Shown here: piece after piece, positions 12,718-21,164 of the stretch
How positions within the stretch are numbered: the first letter of the stretch is position 1
How the letters are laid out: each line of letters opens with the position of its first letter
DNA from: an uncultured Clostridia bacterium
Lineage (GTDB): Bacteria > Bacillota > Clostridia > Peptostreptococcales > Acidaminobacteraceae
Length of the DNA: 64,000 nt
Direction of reading: 5' to 3'
Assembly (NCBI GenBank): GCA_927417275.1
Contig: CAKMJV010000006.1
Coordinates: forward strand, 62,001-126,000
Notes under the pieces: generated by a model
Told to the model about the DNA's origin: nothing
Seen by the model: only the letters and a program-made list of their open reading frames with translations
Database searches by the model: none
Translations under genes and position numbers: made by a program

Positions 12718-15381
12718 TTACGATTTAAAGCGGTACCATCGAAACAGTTGGATCATCAGTGTCGGAACCAAAGAACCAAGTGTGATGATTAACCATTTGT
12801 ATGCGTTAAGTGGCTGCGTACCCATAACGTCGTTAAAAAACGGGAGATAAACAACCAGCACTTGTAATGCAAATGAAATCAATAGGGCACCGTTTAGATA
12901 TCTGTTATTAAATATGCGTTTGCCACTTTCAAATACACTGCCGCCTCTGACATTAAATATGTGAAAGAGTTGACCAAATGCCATGGTTGAAAACGCCATG
13001 GTTCTAGCTACTTCTTCTGAATAACCTGCGTTCAGACCATACATAAAAACCAAAAGCGCACCAAGGCCTATAAGTGCACCGTTACCTAGTACTTGAATTA
13101 AAAAACGCTTGGTAACGATGGCTTGTTCAGGATTTCTAGGTTTACGCTTCATAACGTCCGACCTGGAAGGTTCCCAAGCAAGGGACATCGCTGGAAGTAC
13201 ATCGACAACCAGATTGAGCCATAAAATTTGAAGCGCTAAGATCGGCATCGGAAGGCGCAGGACGATGGTTATAAATACAACCAAGATTTCCACAACATTA
13301 CATGAAAATAAGAAATACACAAACTTTTCAATATTATCAAATATGGTTCGACCTTCTTTTACAGCATCTACAATCGTAGAAAAACGATCGTCTGTGAGAA
13401 TCATATCCGCAGCATCTTTAGCCACTTCAGTGCCTCTAACGCCCATAGCGATCCCGATGTCCGCACCTTTTAATGCAGGTGCATCGTTAACGCCATCGCC
13501 CGTCATGGCGGTTACCTCGTTATCTAGATTAAGCGCACGTATGATTTGAAGTTTGTTTTCAGGTGAAACTCTTGCAAATACAGAGGTATGAAGTATTTTT
13601 TCAGCGAGTACTTCATCCGTCATTTTGTCCATTTCTCTACCGGTAATAACGGCTTCGGCATGATTCATTTCAATTTGACTTGCGATAATGGAAGCCGTTT
13701 TCGGATGATCACCTGTAATCATAATAACGCGAATACCCGCATCTTGTGCCTCTTTAATGGCTTGTTTAACGTCTTCTCGAGGCGGATCGATGATCCCTAC
13801 AAGTCCAAGCAATTGGACGCCATTCATAACAGCTGCGCGCATGGCCTCTTCCGAACCATCGCCCTGATAATCACTAATCTCTGCGATGCCAAGTACCCTC
13901 ATGCCCTTTGCTGCAAATGCTTCATTTGATTGCTCAATTGCATCAGATGCTTGGCTAATCATTTCCAGCAAGACATCGGGCGCACCTTTGACAAATAGTT
14001 TTTTCTCACCTGATGGGGTGTCATAAGCCGTGACCATAAACTTCTCTTTAGAACTGAAAGGAATCTCGCCCAATCGCGTATAACCTTCCTTTTCAAGGGT
14101 TGAAACATCGATGGACATTTTCTTGCCTAAAACCACCAATCCCCCTTCAGTGGGATCACCTATTATTTTGTATTGATTTTCTTCATGAACAAGGGATGCA
14201 TTGCTAGAGAGCACACCCGCAACCACTAAACGTCGCAGCGCATCGTGCTTGGTAATTTCAACCGTATCCTGACCAGATAATACAGCGCCAGTAGGTTCAT
14301 ATCCTGTGCCTTCTACGGAGAACAGCTCTCCAGAAGCGAGTTGAATTTCTTTTACAGTCATTTGATTTTCAGTCAATGTGCCTGTTTTATCGGTACATAT
14401 AACAGTGGTTGAACCTAACGTTTCCACCGCTGGTAAACTTTTAACCAAAGCATTATGCGATGCCATGGTTTTCATACCAATCGCGAGTGTAATGGTGGAA
14501 ACTGCAGGCAAAGCTTCTGGAACAGCAGCGATTGCCAATATGATACCGATTTTTATCATAAAATACAGTTCTTCATTGGCCAGTATGCCCACGATCGTCA
14601 CCATAGCAGCGACTAAAAATGAAAACAAGATGAGCGACTTGCCCAATTTGTCGAGTTGCTTTTCTAAAGGTGTTTGACTTTTCTTTTCCGTATTAAGTAA
14701 TGAACTGATTTTTCCTATTTCCGTGTCCATCCCTGTTGAGGTAACGACGGCATAAGTATTCCCCCGTGTTGCTGCAGTTCCCGCGTAAACCATGTTTTTC
14801 CGATCACCTAATGGCGTATCCGCTTCGAACACTTGAACATGGTCTTTATCAACGGCTTCTGACTCGCCCGTGAGTGAAGATTCTATGGTAGCAAAATTTT
14901 TACTTTCAACGATTCGCGCATCCGCAGTTACAGCGTCGCCCTCTTCGATATATAGCAGATCGCCTACCACGATGTCGCTAGAGGGGATTTCAGCTACTGC
15001 ACCATCTCGAACGACTTTTGCTACCGTTTTGGTCATTTTCTGAAGGGACTCCACTGATTTTTGCGCTTTGAACTCCGTTACAAATCCTGAAAGAACGGCG
15101 ATCAATATCGCGATGATAACCGCGATCCCTTCAACGGTATCTCCCATAAAAAAAGCCACTGTCGCAGCGGCTACGAGGAGATAAACGATGATGTTATTTA
15201 CATTATGCATAAGAATTTTTAGTGCCGAGACTTTCTCAGTTGCTTCAAGTACATTTGCACCATACTTTTCGATACGCGCCGCCGCTTCGCCAGCGCTGAG
15301 TCCTTGTTTCAATTCAACACCAGATATTTTAAGGACCTCATCAATGGATTTTACATGCGGCTTTTCTACGATTTTAACCAT
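12718..15381 (-). CDS. P-type cation-transporting ATPase, P2A (Ca2+/PMR1-like)
   Basis: 887 aa with an N-terminal cation ATPase domain, about ten membrane segments, TGES (171-174), PEALP in M4 (288-292), phosphorylation site DKTGTLT with Asp331, and TGDGVNDAP in the hinge. M6 keeps LWLNLVVDVLP, the Asn and Asp that coordinate Ca2+ or Mn2+ in P2A pumps; this argues against heavy-metal P1B types (no N-terminal CxxC or CPx). It probably exports Ca2+ from the cytoplasm. It follows the FlhB-like gene by 15 bases on the same strand. Confidence 0.92.
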   Translation of the reverse strand: MVKIVEKPHVKSIDEVLKISGVELKQGLSAGEAAARIEKYGANVLEATEKVSALKILMHNVNNIIVYLLVAAATVAFFMGDTVEGIAVIIAILIAVLSGFVTEFKAQKSVESLQKMTKTVAKVVRDGAVAEIPSSDIVVGDLLYIEEGDAVTADARIVESKNFATIESSLTGESEAVDKDHVQVFEADTPLGDRKNMVYAGTAATRGNTYAVVTSTGMDTEIGKISSLLNTEKKSQTPLEKQLDKLGKSLILFSFLVAAMVTIVGILANEELYFMIKIGIILAIAAVPEALPAVSTITLAIGMKTMASHNALVKSLPAVETLGSTTVICTDKTGTLTENQMTVKEIQLASGELFSVEGTGYEPTGAVLSGQDTVEITKHDALRRLVVAGVLSSNASLVHEENQYKIIGDPTEGGLVVLGKKMSIDVSTLEKEGYTRLGEIPFSSKEKFMVTAYDTPSGEKKLFVKGAPDVLLEMISQASDAIEQSNEAFAAKGMRVLGIAEISDYQGDGSEEAMRAAVMNGVQLLGLVGIIDPPREDVKQAIKEAQDAGIRVIMITGDHPKTASIIASQIEMNHAEAVITGREMDKMTDEVLAEKILHTSVFARVSPENKLQIIRALNLDNEVTAMTGDGVNDAPALKGADIGIAMGVRGTEVAKDAADMILTDDRFSTIVDAVKEGRTIFDNIEKFVYFLFSCNVVEILVVFITIVLRLPMPILALQILWLNLVVDVLPAMSLAWEPSRSDVMKRKPRNPEQAIVTKRFLIQVLGNGALIGLGALLVFMYGLNAGYSEEVARTMAFSTMAFGQLFHIFNVRGGSVFESGKRIFNNRYLNGALLISFALQVLVVYLPFFNDVMGTQPLNAYKWLIITLGSLVPTLMIQLFRWYRFKS

Positions 15382-15396
15382 ACACTTTCCTTTCTG

Positions 15397-15609
15397 TTAT
15401 TCTTCTAACGCTTCTATTGCATCTGTAATTTTTCCAATGAGAGAAAAAATTTGAGGGGGTAATGTGTCGCGCAAGTCATTTTTAATCATATGCTTTGCTT
15501 TTGCAGGATCGGTTTCCACTGCTACCCCTCGCTTAGAGGCTTCATTTACAAATGTTGTGGCGATGCCACTAAAATCATCAAATTCTGGAACATGATTGTA
15601 TTTTTTCAT
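15397..15609 (-). CDS. FlhB C-terminal domain-like protein (YlqH type)
   Basis: 70-aa soluble protein similar to the cytoplasmic C-terminal domain of flagellar export protein FlhB (FATTFVNEASKRGVAVETDPA pattern, then a helical end). The self-cleaving NPTH motif and the transmembrane part of FlhB are missing, as in stand-alone Bacillus YlqH proteins. Its ATG overlaps the stop of the FliK-like gene (ATGA), so they are coupled. FliK normally contacts FlhB C to switch export specificity, which suggests these two also interact; the true role is unknown. Confidence 0.75.
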   Translation of the reverse strand: MKKYNHVPEFDDFSGIATTFVNEASKRGVAVETDPAKAKHMIKNDLRDTLPPQIFSLIGKITDAIEALEE

Positions 15610-17681
15610 ATTTTAAAATCAAATCCTTTCTGAGTGAGTGGCTCGGTGGCAGTTAAACCAGATACTGGGGTAGCCATCGGTTTTAGATGTAATCCTTTAT
15701 CCTCATTATACCCCGAAATTCTAATCTCACCCTTATTATATCCCTGCTCTGCAAGTGCGTCCAAAACAGGCTCGAAAACGCTTTTAAAATCGACTTTTGC
15801 ATCGCTGAGAATTTGTAAGTCTATGGTTTGGTCTTGAATTTTCACTTTGATTCCAAGGGGGCCATGTTTTTTCAGTTGCATACCGAAGTACATTTCAGTG
15901 TTTTTCCAATCCATTTGTTGGTTGTTGTTGTGGCCTTTCATGTAGACCTTCATATGACCTAATTCTTCACCATCCATAAAAGGCATATTAAAAAAATGAA
16001 AGGGTTGTTTGCCAGACTGAGAATCATTCATCATCTGCTGACCATTTAACTGCATCAAACTTTGACCTGTACGCTCAACGCTTTTTTCTTCTCGATTTTC
16101 CTTCATGAGTTTTAACAGAATTTCTTTCACATTCCCTTGTGCCCATTCTTTTTTGACTTCATCCGTTTTTTTCTCTAAACCTTCAGCAACTTCCATTTCA
16201 TGGTTTAACCCAAGAAAACGAAGCACCTCTAAGACATCCCGTGCGTTACGCGGCATGCCCTGTTCTTTGTAAGGTTCAATTTGTTGTTTAATATAATCCC
16301 CTAATTTCGCTTTAGACTGTTCAGGTTTTTCAAAGACCTCTTCCAAACGGTCTAATTTGCCTTGAGTGAAAAGTTGCACGCGTCTTAAACTCGGATTATA
16401 TGCGATGCCTTCCAAAAGCGTTTTAGCTGATTTAACCACTTCTAAGGCTTTGCTAAAATCACCTTGTTTGAGGAGTAGTTGTGCCTTATCAAGCTCAGCA
16501 CTCATTATAAGCAGTTTCTTTTCAGTCAGCATATCTGTATATTTGGTCACATCACCCTTTAAGATGATCTGATTTAACGTCTCAATCGCTTTTTCTAAGT
16601 TGGCGCTCTGCTTTTCTGGTGTCGTTTGTTCTAACAATTTTATCGTTTCAAGTTTAAAGGTCTCAAAAGCCTTTTTTGCTTCTACCATAGATGTCGTCGT
16701 CGTCTCAACCAAATAAACTTTGATGTCCATATCCTTTGAAAGCGCGCCTATAAGCTCAGAAGCCTGTGCTAAAACCGCATCAACAGCCTCAAGCATCACT
16801 TGAAGATCCGACGCCTCTAAACTTTCACCCTCTCCATCAACCGTTGATGGAGCAGCGGATGTTACCGCCTTTTCAGCAACAGGTGATTCCGAAATAGATC
16901 GTATCGCATCGCGCGCATCAGAAATAGGGCGTTCTAAGTTCGAATCGACCCGTTCATTATCGCTTGTGGGCTTTTGTGCGCTACCCGCTAAACTCAAATC
17001 AACTTCTGGTACATTGGTTTGTGTGGTTCCGTTGACGTGGGTGTCCGCGTGGGTATTTGCATGCGTATTTGCATGCGTATTTGCATTTGTCTCAGCCAGA
17101 TTATCAGATAGCAGTTGCTTCAGCACTCGGATTAGTTGTCCAAATGATATTTCAACCAAAGGCTTTAAGCCATCCACCTGTTTTGAAGGCGTCATTTCTA
17201 ACACCAATTTCGCAACAGCTTCTTTTAAAGTTAAACCCTCACTGACTTTTTTTATTAGGTTTGATTTGACGGCATCGGGCAATTTTAATTGAGCGATTAC
17301 AGCCACGGCATCTGCGCCTTTAATTTCAGACTTGGCATCAAATGTGATGTCCATTTGATCCCCCTCTGAGGTCAGCGCTTGGTGGATCTGAGTCAAATTG
17401 TCAGCTGTGGGCTCAATGTCTTTATATAATGCGATTTCGATGGTTTCTAGTTTGGTGTGAAGCGGCCCTTCCGTCTGATCTACGAATTGCATGATCCCCT
17501 TAGCGGCTTCACTGTCTGGTTTAATTTGGTACCTATCTAAAATCGATTTAATTTCAGTGGGCATTTTTGTTTTAACATCATCAATTAACGTCTCACTGAC
17601 CGATTTTTCTTTTGTGTTTTGAGAAAGGGCATTCACTTTATTGCCCATGTTTAGCGATTGTAAAAAAGCATTTATTTTCAT
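15606..17681 (-). CDS. Large FliK-like / YlqG-like protein
   Basis: 691 aa from ATG 17681, chosen because GAGGTG lies six bases upstream (an earlier ATG at 17690 is too close to that site). Layout: helical N-terminal half; a short NTHA-type repeat near residues 200-215; Asp/Glu-rich helices; and a C-terminal domain (about 560-650) with GEELGHMKVYMKG and PLGIKVKIQDQTIDLQI. That pattern matches the beta-rich FliK C-terminal domain. Length and composition match the Clostridia FliK-like proteins encoded before FlhB-like genes. FliK measures flagellar hook length; whether this protein does so is unproven. Confidence 0.65.
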   Translation of the reverse strand: MKINAFLQSLNMGNKVNALSQNTKEKSVSETLIDDVKTKMPTEIKSILDRYQIKPDSEAAKGIMQFVDQTEGPLHTKLETIEIALYKDIEPTADNLTQIHQALTSEGDQMDITFDAKSEIKGADAVAVIAQLKLPDAVKSNLIKKVSEGLTLKEAVAKLVLEMTPSKQVDGLKPLVEISFGQLIRVLKQLLSDNLAETNANTHANTHANTHADTHVNGTTQTNVPEVDLSLAGSAQKPTSDNERVDSNLERPISDARDAIRSISESPVAEKAVTSAAPSTVDGEGESLEASDLQVMLEAVDAVLAQASELIGALSKDMDIKVYLVETTTTSMVEAKKAFETFKLETIKLLEQTTPEKQSANLEKAIETLNQIILKGDVTKYTDMLTEKKLLIMSAELDKAQLLLKQGDFSKALEVVKSAKTLLEGIAYNPSLRRVQLFTQGKLDRLEEVFEKPEQSKAKLGDYIKQQIEPYKEQGMPRNARDVLEVLRFLGLNHEMEVAEGLEKKTDEVKKEWAQGNVKEILLKLMKENREEKSVERTGQSLMQLNGQQMMNDSQSGKQPFHFFNMPFMDGEELGHMKVYMKGHNNNQQMDWKNTEMYFGMQLKKHGPLGIKVKIQDQTIDLQILSDAKVDFKSVFEPVLDALAEQGYNKGEIRISGYNEDKGLHLKPMATPVSGLTATEPLTQKGFDFKI
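17041..17088 (-). repeat. 12-bp in-frame tandem repeat (Asn-Thr-His-Ala)
   Basis: Four tandem 12-bp units, two exact (GTATTTGCATGC on the plus strand) and two diverged, encode a repeated NTHA/DTHV peptide inside the FliK-like protein. Being in frame, copy changes would lengthen or shorten a linker only. Confidence 0.8.
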
Positions 17682-17718
17682 AACATTCACCTCACAAAAG
17701 ATATCGGCGAATGGTCGC

Positions 17719-18615
17719 TTATCCCTTAGAAATCGATAACTTTTTTTCGTGAATCGTCGTTACAGTCACTGAGCACATGACCAAAATACCACCTATGAGT
17801 TGTTTCATGGAAATCATTTGACCCATGTAAACAAAACTAAAGAGTATGGTGACAATGGGTAAGAAGTTGATGAAAATGGATGATTCTGTAATCCCCAACA
17901 AATCCATGGCTTTTGCATAGTAATAAAAACCCAACACCGAAGCAAATACACCTAAAAAAACAAGATGCGCGATCGCTTCTAACCCGATGTTGTTCCAATG
18001 ATTTGCTTCAAATGGGACTAAGATTAAGAAAAAAGGTAAACTGTATAAAAACTGATAATAAACGATGGTCAAATACGAGTACTTCTTAAACAGCGGTTTT
18101 GAAGCCATCGAGTAAATCACCCATGAGACCACAGCCCCGATCATCATAAGATACCCCAACGATTCTTCAGACTTAAAAAATGTAGCAAAGTTAACGTCTA
18201 CGATTAACACCACACCCACGATGGAAATTAAAATCGCTAAAACGTCAATCCAACCGACGCCTCTTTTGTAGATAATGGCTTCAAAAACCAGCGTAAACAT
18301 GGGGATTGCCGCTATAATTAACGCAGCGGGCGATGCAGAAATATACTTTATACCGAGATTCTCGAAATAGAAATATATGGCGATGCCCACACTGCCTGCA
18401 ATTAAAAATAAAAACTTATCTTTGGGATCAATTTTGAGCGAAGTTTTCGTTTGCTTCATCATGGCATAAAGTACAAGTGTGGCAAAAACAAATCGTATCG
18501 CTCCTATGGTCATGGCGCCTAAATCTCTTAATAAAAATTCCGTACTGACAAAAGATATGCCCCATGCAATCACAGGAATCATTACACTAAAGAGTCCTTT
18601 GGTTCTATTGGTCAT
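17719..18615 (-). CDS. DMT/EamA family transporter
   Basis: 298 aa with ten hydrophobic segments arranged as two EamA halves of five, the drug/metabolite exporter layout. The N-terminal half opens FSVMIPVIAWGISFVSTEF and the second half begins around ESLGYLMMIGAVVSW. The family exports amino acids, metabolites or drugs in exchange for protons; substrate unknown. Its start overlaps the end of the flavoprotein gene by 11 bases, so they are cotranscribed. Confidence 0.88.
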   Translation of the reverse strand: MTNRTKGLFSVMIPVIAWGISFVSTEFLLRDLGAMTIGAIRFVFATLVLYAMMKQTKTSLKIDPKDKFLFLIAGSVGIAIYFYFENLGIKYISASPAALIIAAIPMFTLVFEAIIYKRGVGWIDVLAILISIVGVVLIVDVNFATFFKSEESLGYLMMIGAVVSWVIYSMASKPLFKKYSYLTIVYYQFLYSLPFFLILVPFEANHWNNIGLEAIAHLVFLGVFASVLGFYYYAKAMDLLGITESSIFINFLPIVTILFSFVYMGQMISMKQLIGGILVMCSVTVTTIHEKKLSISKG

Positions 18616-19828
18616 TTTTTCCTCCTATGATGCTTTTAATACTTTGGGCACATACATAAGCCGATGAAAAGGCCCACTGCAAATTATACCCACCTGTGTC
18701 GCCATCAACGTCCATCACTTCACCAATTAAATACAGACCTTCTTGAATTCTTGACGCCATGGTTTTAGGGTCTATTTCTCTGGTGGCAACACCACCTACC
18801 GTCACCATGGCCTGGTTAAAACCTATTAAACTTTCTATTTCTACGACATATTGCGTTAATTGATCAAGTAGATGTTTTCGCATTTCTTTGGTTACTTGAG
18901 AAAGTTTAACGTCCCGATTGAGTATGGATTCTGGAAAAAGAATCTCTTTTAAAGCATGGGGCAATGGTAGTTTGTTTAAGTAATAGGATAGTGGCTTGTT
19001 ACCCGATTCTCTAACGTCGTTGTTAAACATCCTTTCTATGGCTTCTCTGGATTCGCCTAAGAAATTCAAAGTCAAACAATCCCCTTTATCAAAATAACGA
19101 CTGTTGTTAATAACGAGTGGTCCTGATAAACCAAAATGTGTGAACAGAAGATCTTGACCGCCATATCTTCTTTCTTGGCCCGCCTTAAGTGTTAGAACAC
19201 ATCCCGCTAAAGAAATGCCCGATAAGGCCGTTAATGCCTTGTCACGCGTGACAACTCCAGTTAGTCCAGGCTTTGTCTGTTCTATAAAATGACCAAATGT
19301 AGCGGCAAAATCATAGCCGTCACCTGTTGTACCACATTTGGGGTAAGATTTACCACCCGTGGCTATTACCAATCGTTTGGATGTATATGACCCCTTTTCA
19401 GTGGTTACACAAAACAGCCCCTCATTAAAACGACAGTTTGTTACGGGTTCATTTAATCTAAATGTTACATGCGTGCAATTGCTTCGCAAAGTCTCAACCA
19501 CATCAGCCGCTTTTAGTGATTTTGGAAAGACTTTGCCATCGGCGCGTATTTCCAGTGCCAAACCCTTTGATTTAAAAGCATGCATCACAGCATGGTTGTC
19601 ATGCGCATTTAAGGCAAACTTAACAAATGCTTTCTTGTCGCCATATTTATCATAAAATCGGTTGATGTAACCGTCGTGTGTTAAATTACATTGACCACTA
19701 CCTGAGGCCAAAATCTTAATGCCAACTCTTTGATTTTTTTCAAAAACGTGTACATTCAGCCCTTTTAATTGTGAAGCCAAATATAAGCCCGATGCACCTG
19801 CACCTATGATAATGACATCGATTGCCAT
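18605..19828 (-). CDS. BaiN/HI0933-type NAD(P)/FAD-dependent flavoprotein
   Basis: 407 aa starting at ATG 19828, four bases after AAAGGAGGGG (the ATG 19846 has no such site). The N terminus IIIGAGASGLYLA is the FAD-binding Rossmann motif; GQCNLTHDG and ATGGKSYPKCGTTGDGY are signatures of the HI0933/YhiN family, and GEVMDVDGDTGGYNLQWA closes the C-terminal FAD contact. Members include BaiN, a bile-acid dehydroxylation flavoprotein, but most have no known substrate. First gene of a transcript with the DMT exporter. Confidence 0.9.
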   Translation of the reverse strand: MAIDVIIIGAGASGLYLASQLKGLNVHVFEKNQRVGIKILASGSGQCNLTHDGYINRFYDKYGDKKAFVKFALNAHDNHAVMHAFKSKGLALEIRADGKVFPKSLKAADVVETLRSNCTHVTFRLNEPVTNCRFNEGLFCVTTEKGSYTSKRLVIATGGKSYPKCGTTGDGYDFAATFGHFIEQTKPGLTGVVTRDKALTALSGISLAGCVLTLKAGQERRYGGQDLLFTHFGLSGPLVINNSRYFDKGDCLTLNFLGESREAIERMFNNDVRESGNKPLSYYLNKLPLPHALKEILFPESILNRDVKLSQVTKEMRKHLLDQLTQYVVEIESLIGFNQAMVTVGGVATREIDPKTMASRIQEGLYLIGEVMDVDGDTGGYNLQWAFSSAYVCAQSIKSIIGGKNDQ

Positions 19829-19866
19829 AGCCCCTCCTTTACACATTCATTTGGTCGCTACTTTAT

Positions 19867-19895
19867 ATTGTAGAGATTTTAGGCAGATCGTGCAA
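19867..19895 (-). promoter_or_regulatory. Sigma-A promoter of the flavoprotein gene
   Basis: Minus strand: -35 TTGCAC (19895-19890), 17-bp spacer, -10 TACAAT (19872-19867), about 38 bases before the start codon. Confidence 0.75.
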
Positions 19896-19925
19896 TTAAT
19901 AATTTAAACCATTGTCCAAAAAGGG

Positions 19926-19931
19926 TATAAT
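19926..19931 (+). promoter_or_regulatory. Candidate -10 box of the DUF2791-like gene
   Basis: TATAAT 36 bases before the GTG start. The -35 position (about 19903, TTTAAA) is poor, so activation by another factor is possible. Confidence 0.4.
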
Positions 19932-19966
19932 AGTTCTATGTACCTAAATCAACACATTTAAATGGG

Positions 19967-21103
19967 GTGATTATTCTGCGTCTGACGAATGACGAAGCAT
20001 TAAAAATGATTAACACACTAAGAAATGGGACTTCTCCTATTCATCATGCCGATGCATGGATTGTTGGTCGCGAGCAAGAACTCGAAAACTATCGAAAAAG
20101 TTTAAACCTTCTCGCTAAGGGCACAGGTAATGTAAAACTCGTCACAGGCGATTACGGCATGGGTAAATCTTTACTCATAAATGCATATAAGCAAATTGCT
20201 TTAAATGAAGATTATGTCATTGCTTCCTTTCAGGTGAATAATGGCTTTCGTCTCAATAAACTCGAAGATTTGTACTACGCTATCATGCACAATTTGTTTT
20301 TAAAACATAAGCCCGATCACAAAGTGTCCTTTGAAGACATTTTCGATATATGGGTTGAGAATCTTCAAAACGCACCCCATGCAGATCGAAAGCGATTTGA
20401 AGTGAACACCGTCTGTCAGGCGCTCTCAAAATACAATATGAATTTTGCGCGGGCTTTTTTGATTTTCATGCGGGGACGTATCCAAAGAAATCAAGAAATG
20501 ATCCACGTTGCCAGTGCCTGGTTAACCGGCGAAAGAAACATTCCCTATGAACTCAAACACAAATACGACTTAGTCGGAACAGTGGATAAAACCAATACAC
20601 TTGATTTTTTAAAAGCTTTTACAAAACTAATTACCCTACTAGACTATAAAGGACTGATCGTTTTCATAGATGAAATTGATCTCGTCATAAACGACCGTTC
20701 AGACTTGCGACAAACCGCCTATAATAACTTAAAACACTTAGTCGATTTGTCCACATCCGGTGAAATGAACCAAATATTATTTATGTTCTCTGGCGCAAGT
20801 GACATCGTTACCCATCCTGAAAAAGGTCTCATTACCAACACCGCACTTGCTCAACGACTTAATCTAACACATACGAACAATCTCGATGCATCTGTCATTC
20901 GATTAAACCCTATAGACACCAAGGATGTTCTCACCCTCACCCAAAACATTTTACGTCTCTACAGGCAAAACAAAACTTTGCCAAATACTTTGGATTACAA
21001 AGCGGTTTACGATGCTGTAACCACGCAACTCGGTGAAACCATGTGGGTTACACGAACCTATATTACGACACTTATCGGTTATTTAGATACACTGTCAAAC
21101 TAA
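19967..21103 (+). CDS. P-loop ATPase, DUF2791/BrxD-like, stand-alone
   Basis: 378 aa. Walker A is GDYGMGKS (61-68) and Walker B LIVFIDEID (230-238), followed by a sensor region (LFMFSGASD) and a helical C terminus, an AAA-like ORC/STAND arrangement. The layout resembles DUF2791 proteins, which include BrxD of type 2 BREX phage defence. No helicase, methylase or other BREX gene lies nearby, so the role is open. Start: GTG 19967 opens the frame, but the GGGGTG sequence there might itself be the ribosome binding site for a rarer start six bases on, or ATG 20006 could be used. Divergent from the flavoprotein gene. Confidence 0.7.
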   Translation: MIILRLTNDEALKMINTLRNGTSPIHHADAWIVGREQELENYRKSLNLLAKGTGNVKLVTGDYGMGKSLLINAYKQIALNEDYVIASFQVNNGFRLNKLEDLYYAIMHNLFLKHKPDHKVSFEDIFDIWVENLQNAPHADRKRFEVNTVCQALSKYNMNFARAFLIFMRGRIQRNQEMIHVASAWLTGERNIPYELKHKYDLVGTVDKTNTLDFLKAFTKLITLLDYKGLIVFIDEIDLVINDRSDLRQTAYNNLKHLVDLSTSGEMNQILFMFSGASDIVTHPEKGLITNTALAQRLNLTHTNNLDASVIRLNPIDTKDVLTLTQNILRLYRQNKTLPNTLDYKAVYDAVTTQLGETMWVTRTYITTLIGYLDTLSN

Positions 21104-21113
21104 ACTGATTTTC

Positions 21114-21150
21114 AAAGAGGGCCAAGGAAATGATATCCTTGACCCTCTTT
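21114..21150. terminator. Bidirectional terminator
   Basis: AAAGAGGG-CAAGGA pairs with TCCTTG-CCCTCTTT around AATGATA, with one internal mismatch. It separates the converging DUF2791-like and CheA-like genes. Confidence 0.8.
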
Positions 21151-21164
21151 ATGTGTGAATCACT

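Noticed and set aside
17036-17092. Short repeats taken as a CRISPR or intergenic repeat
   Set aside because: They are 12-bp tandem units in frame inside a protein gene, without spacers.
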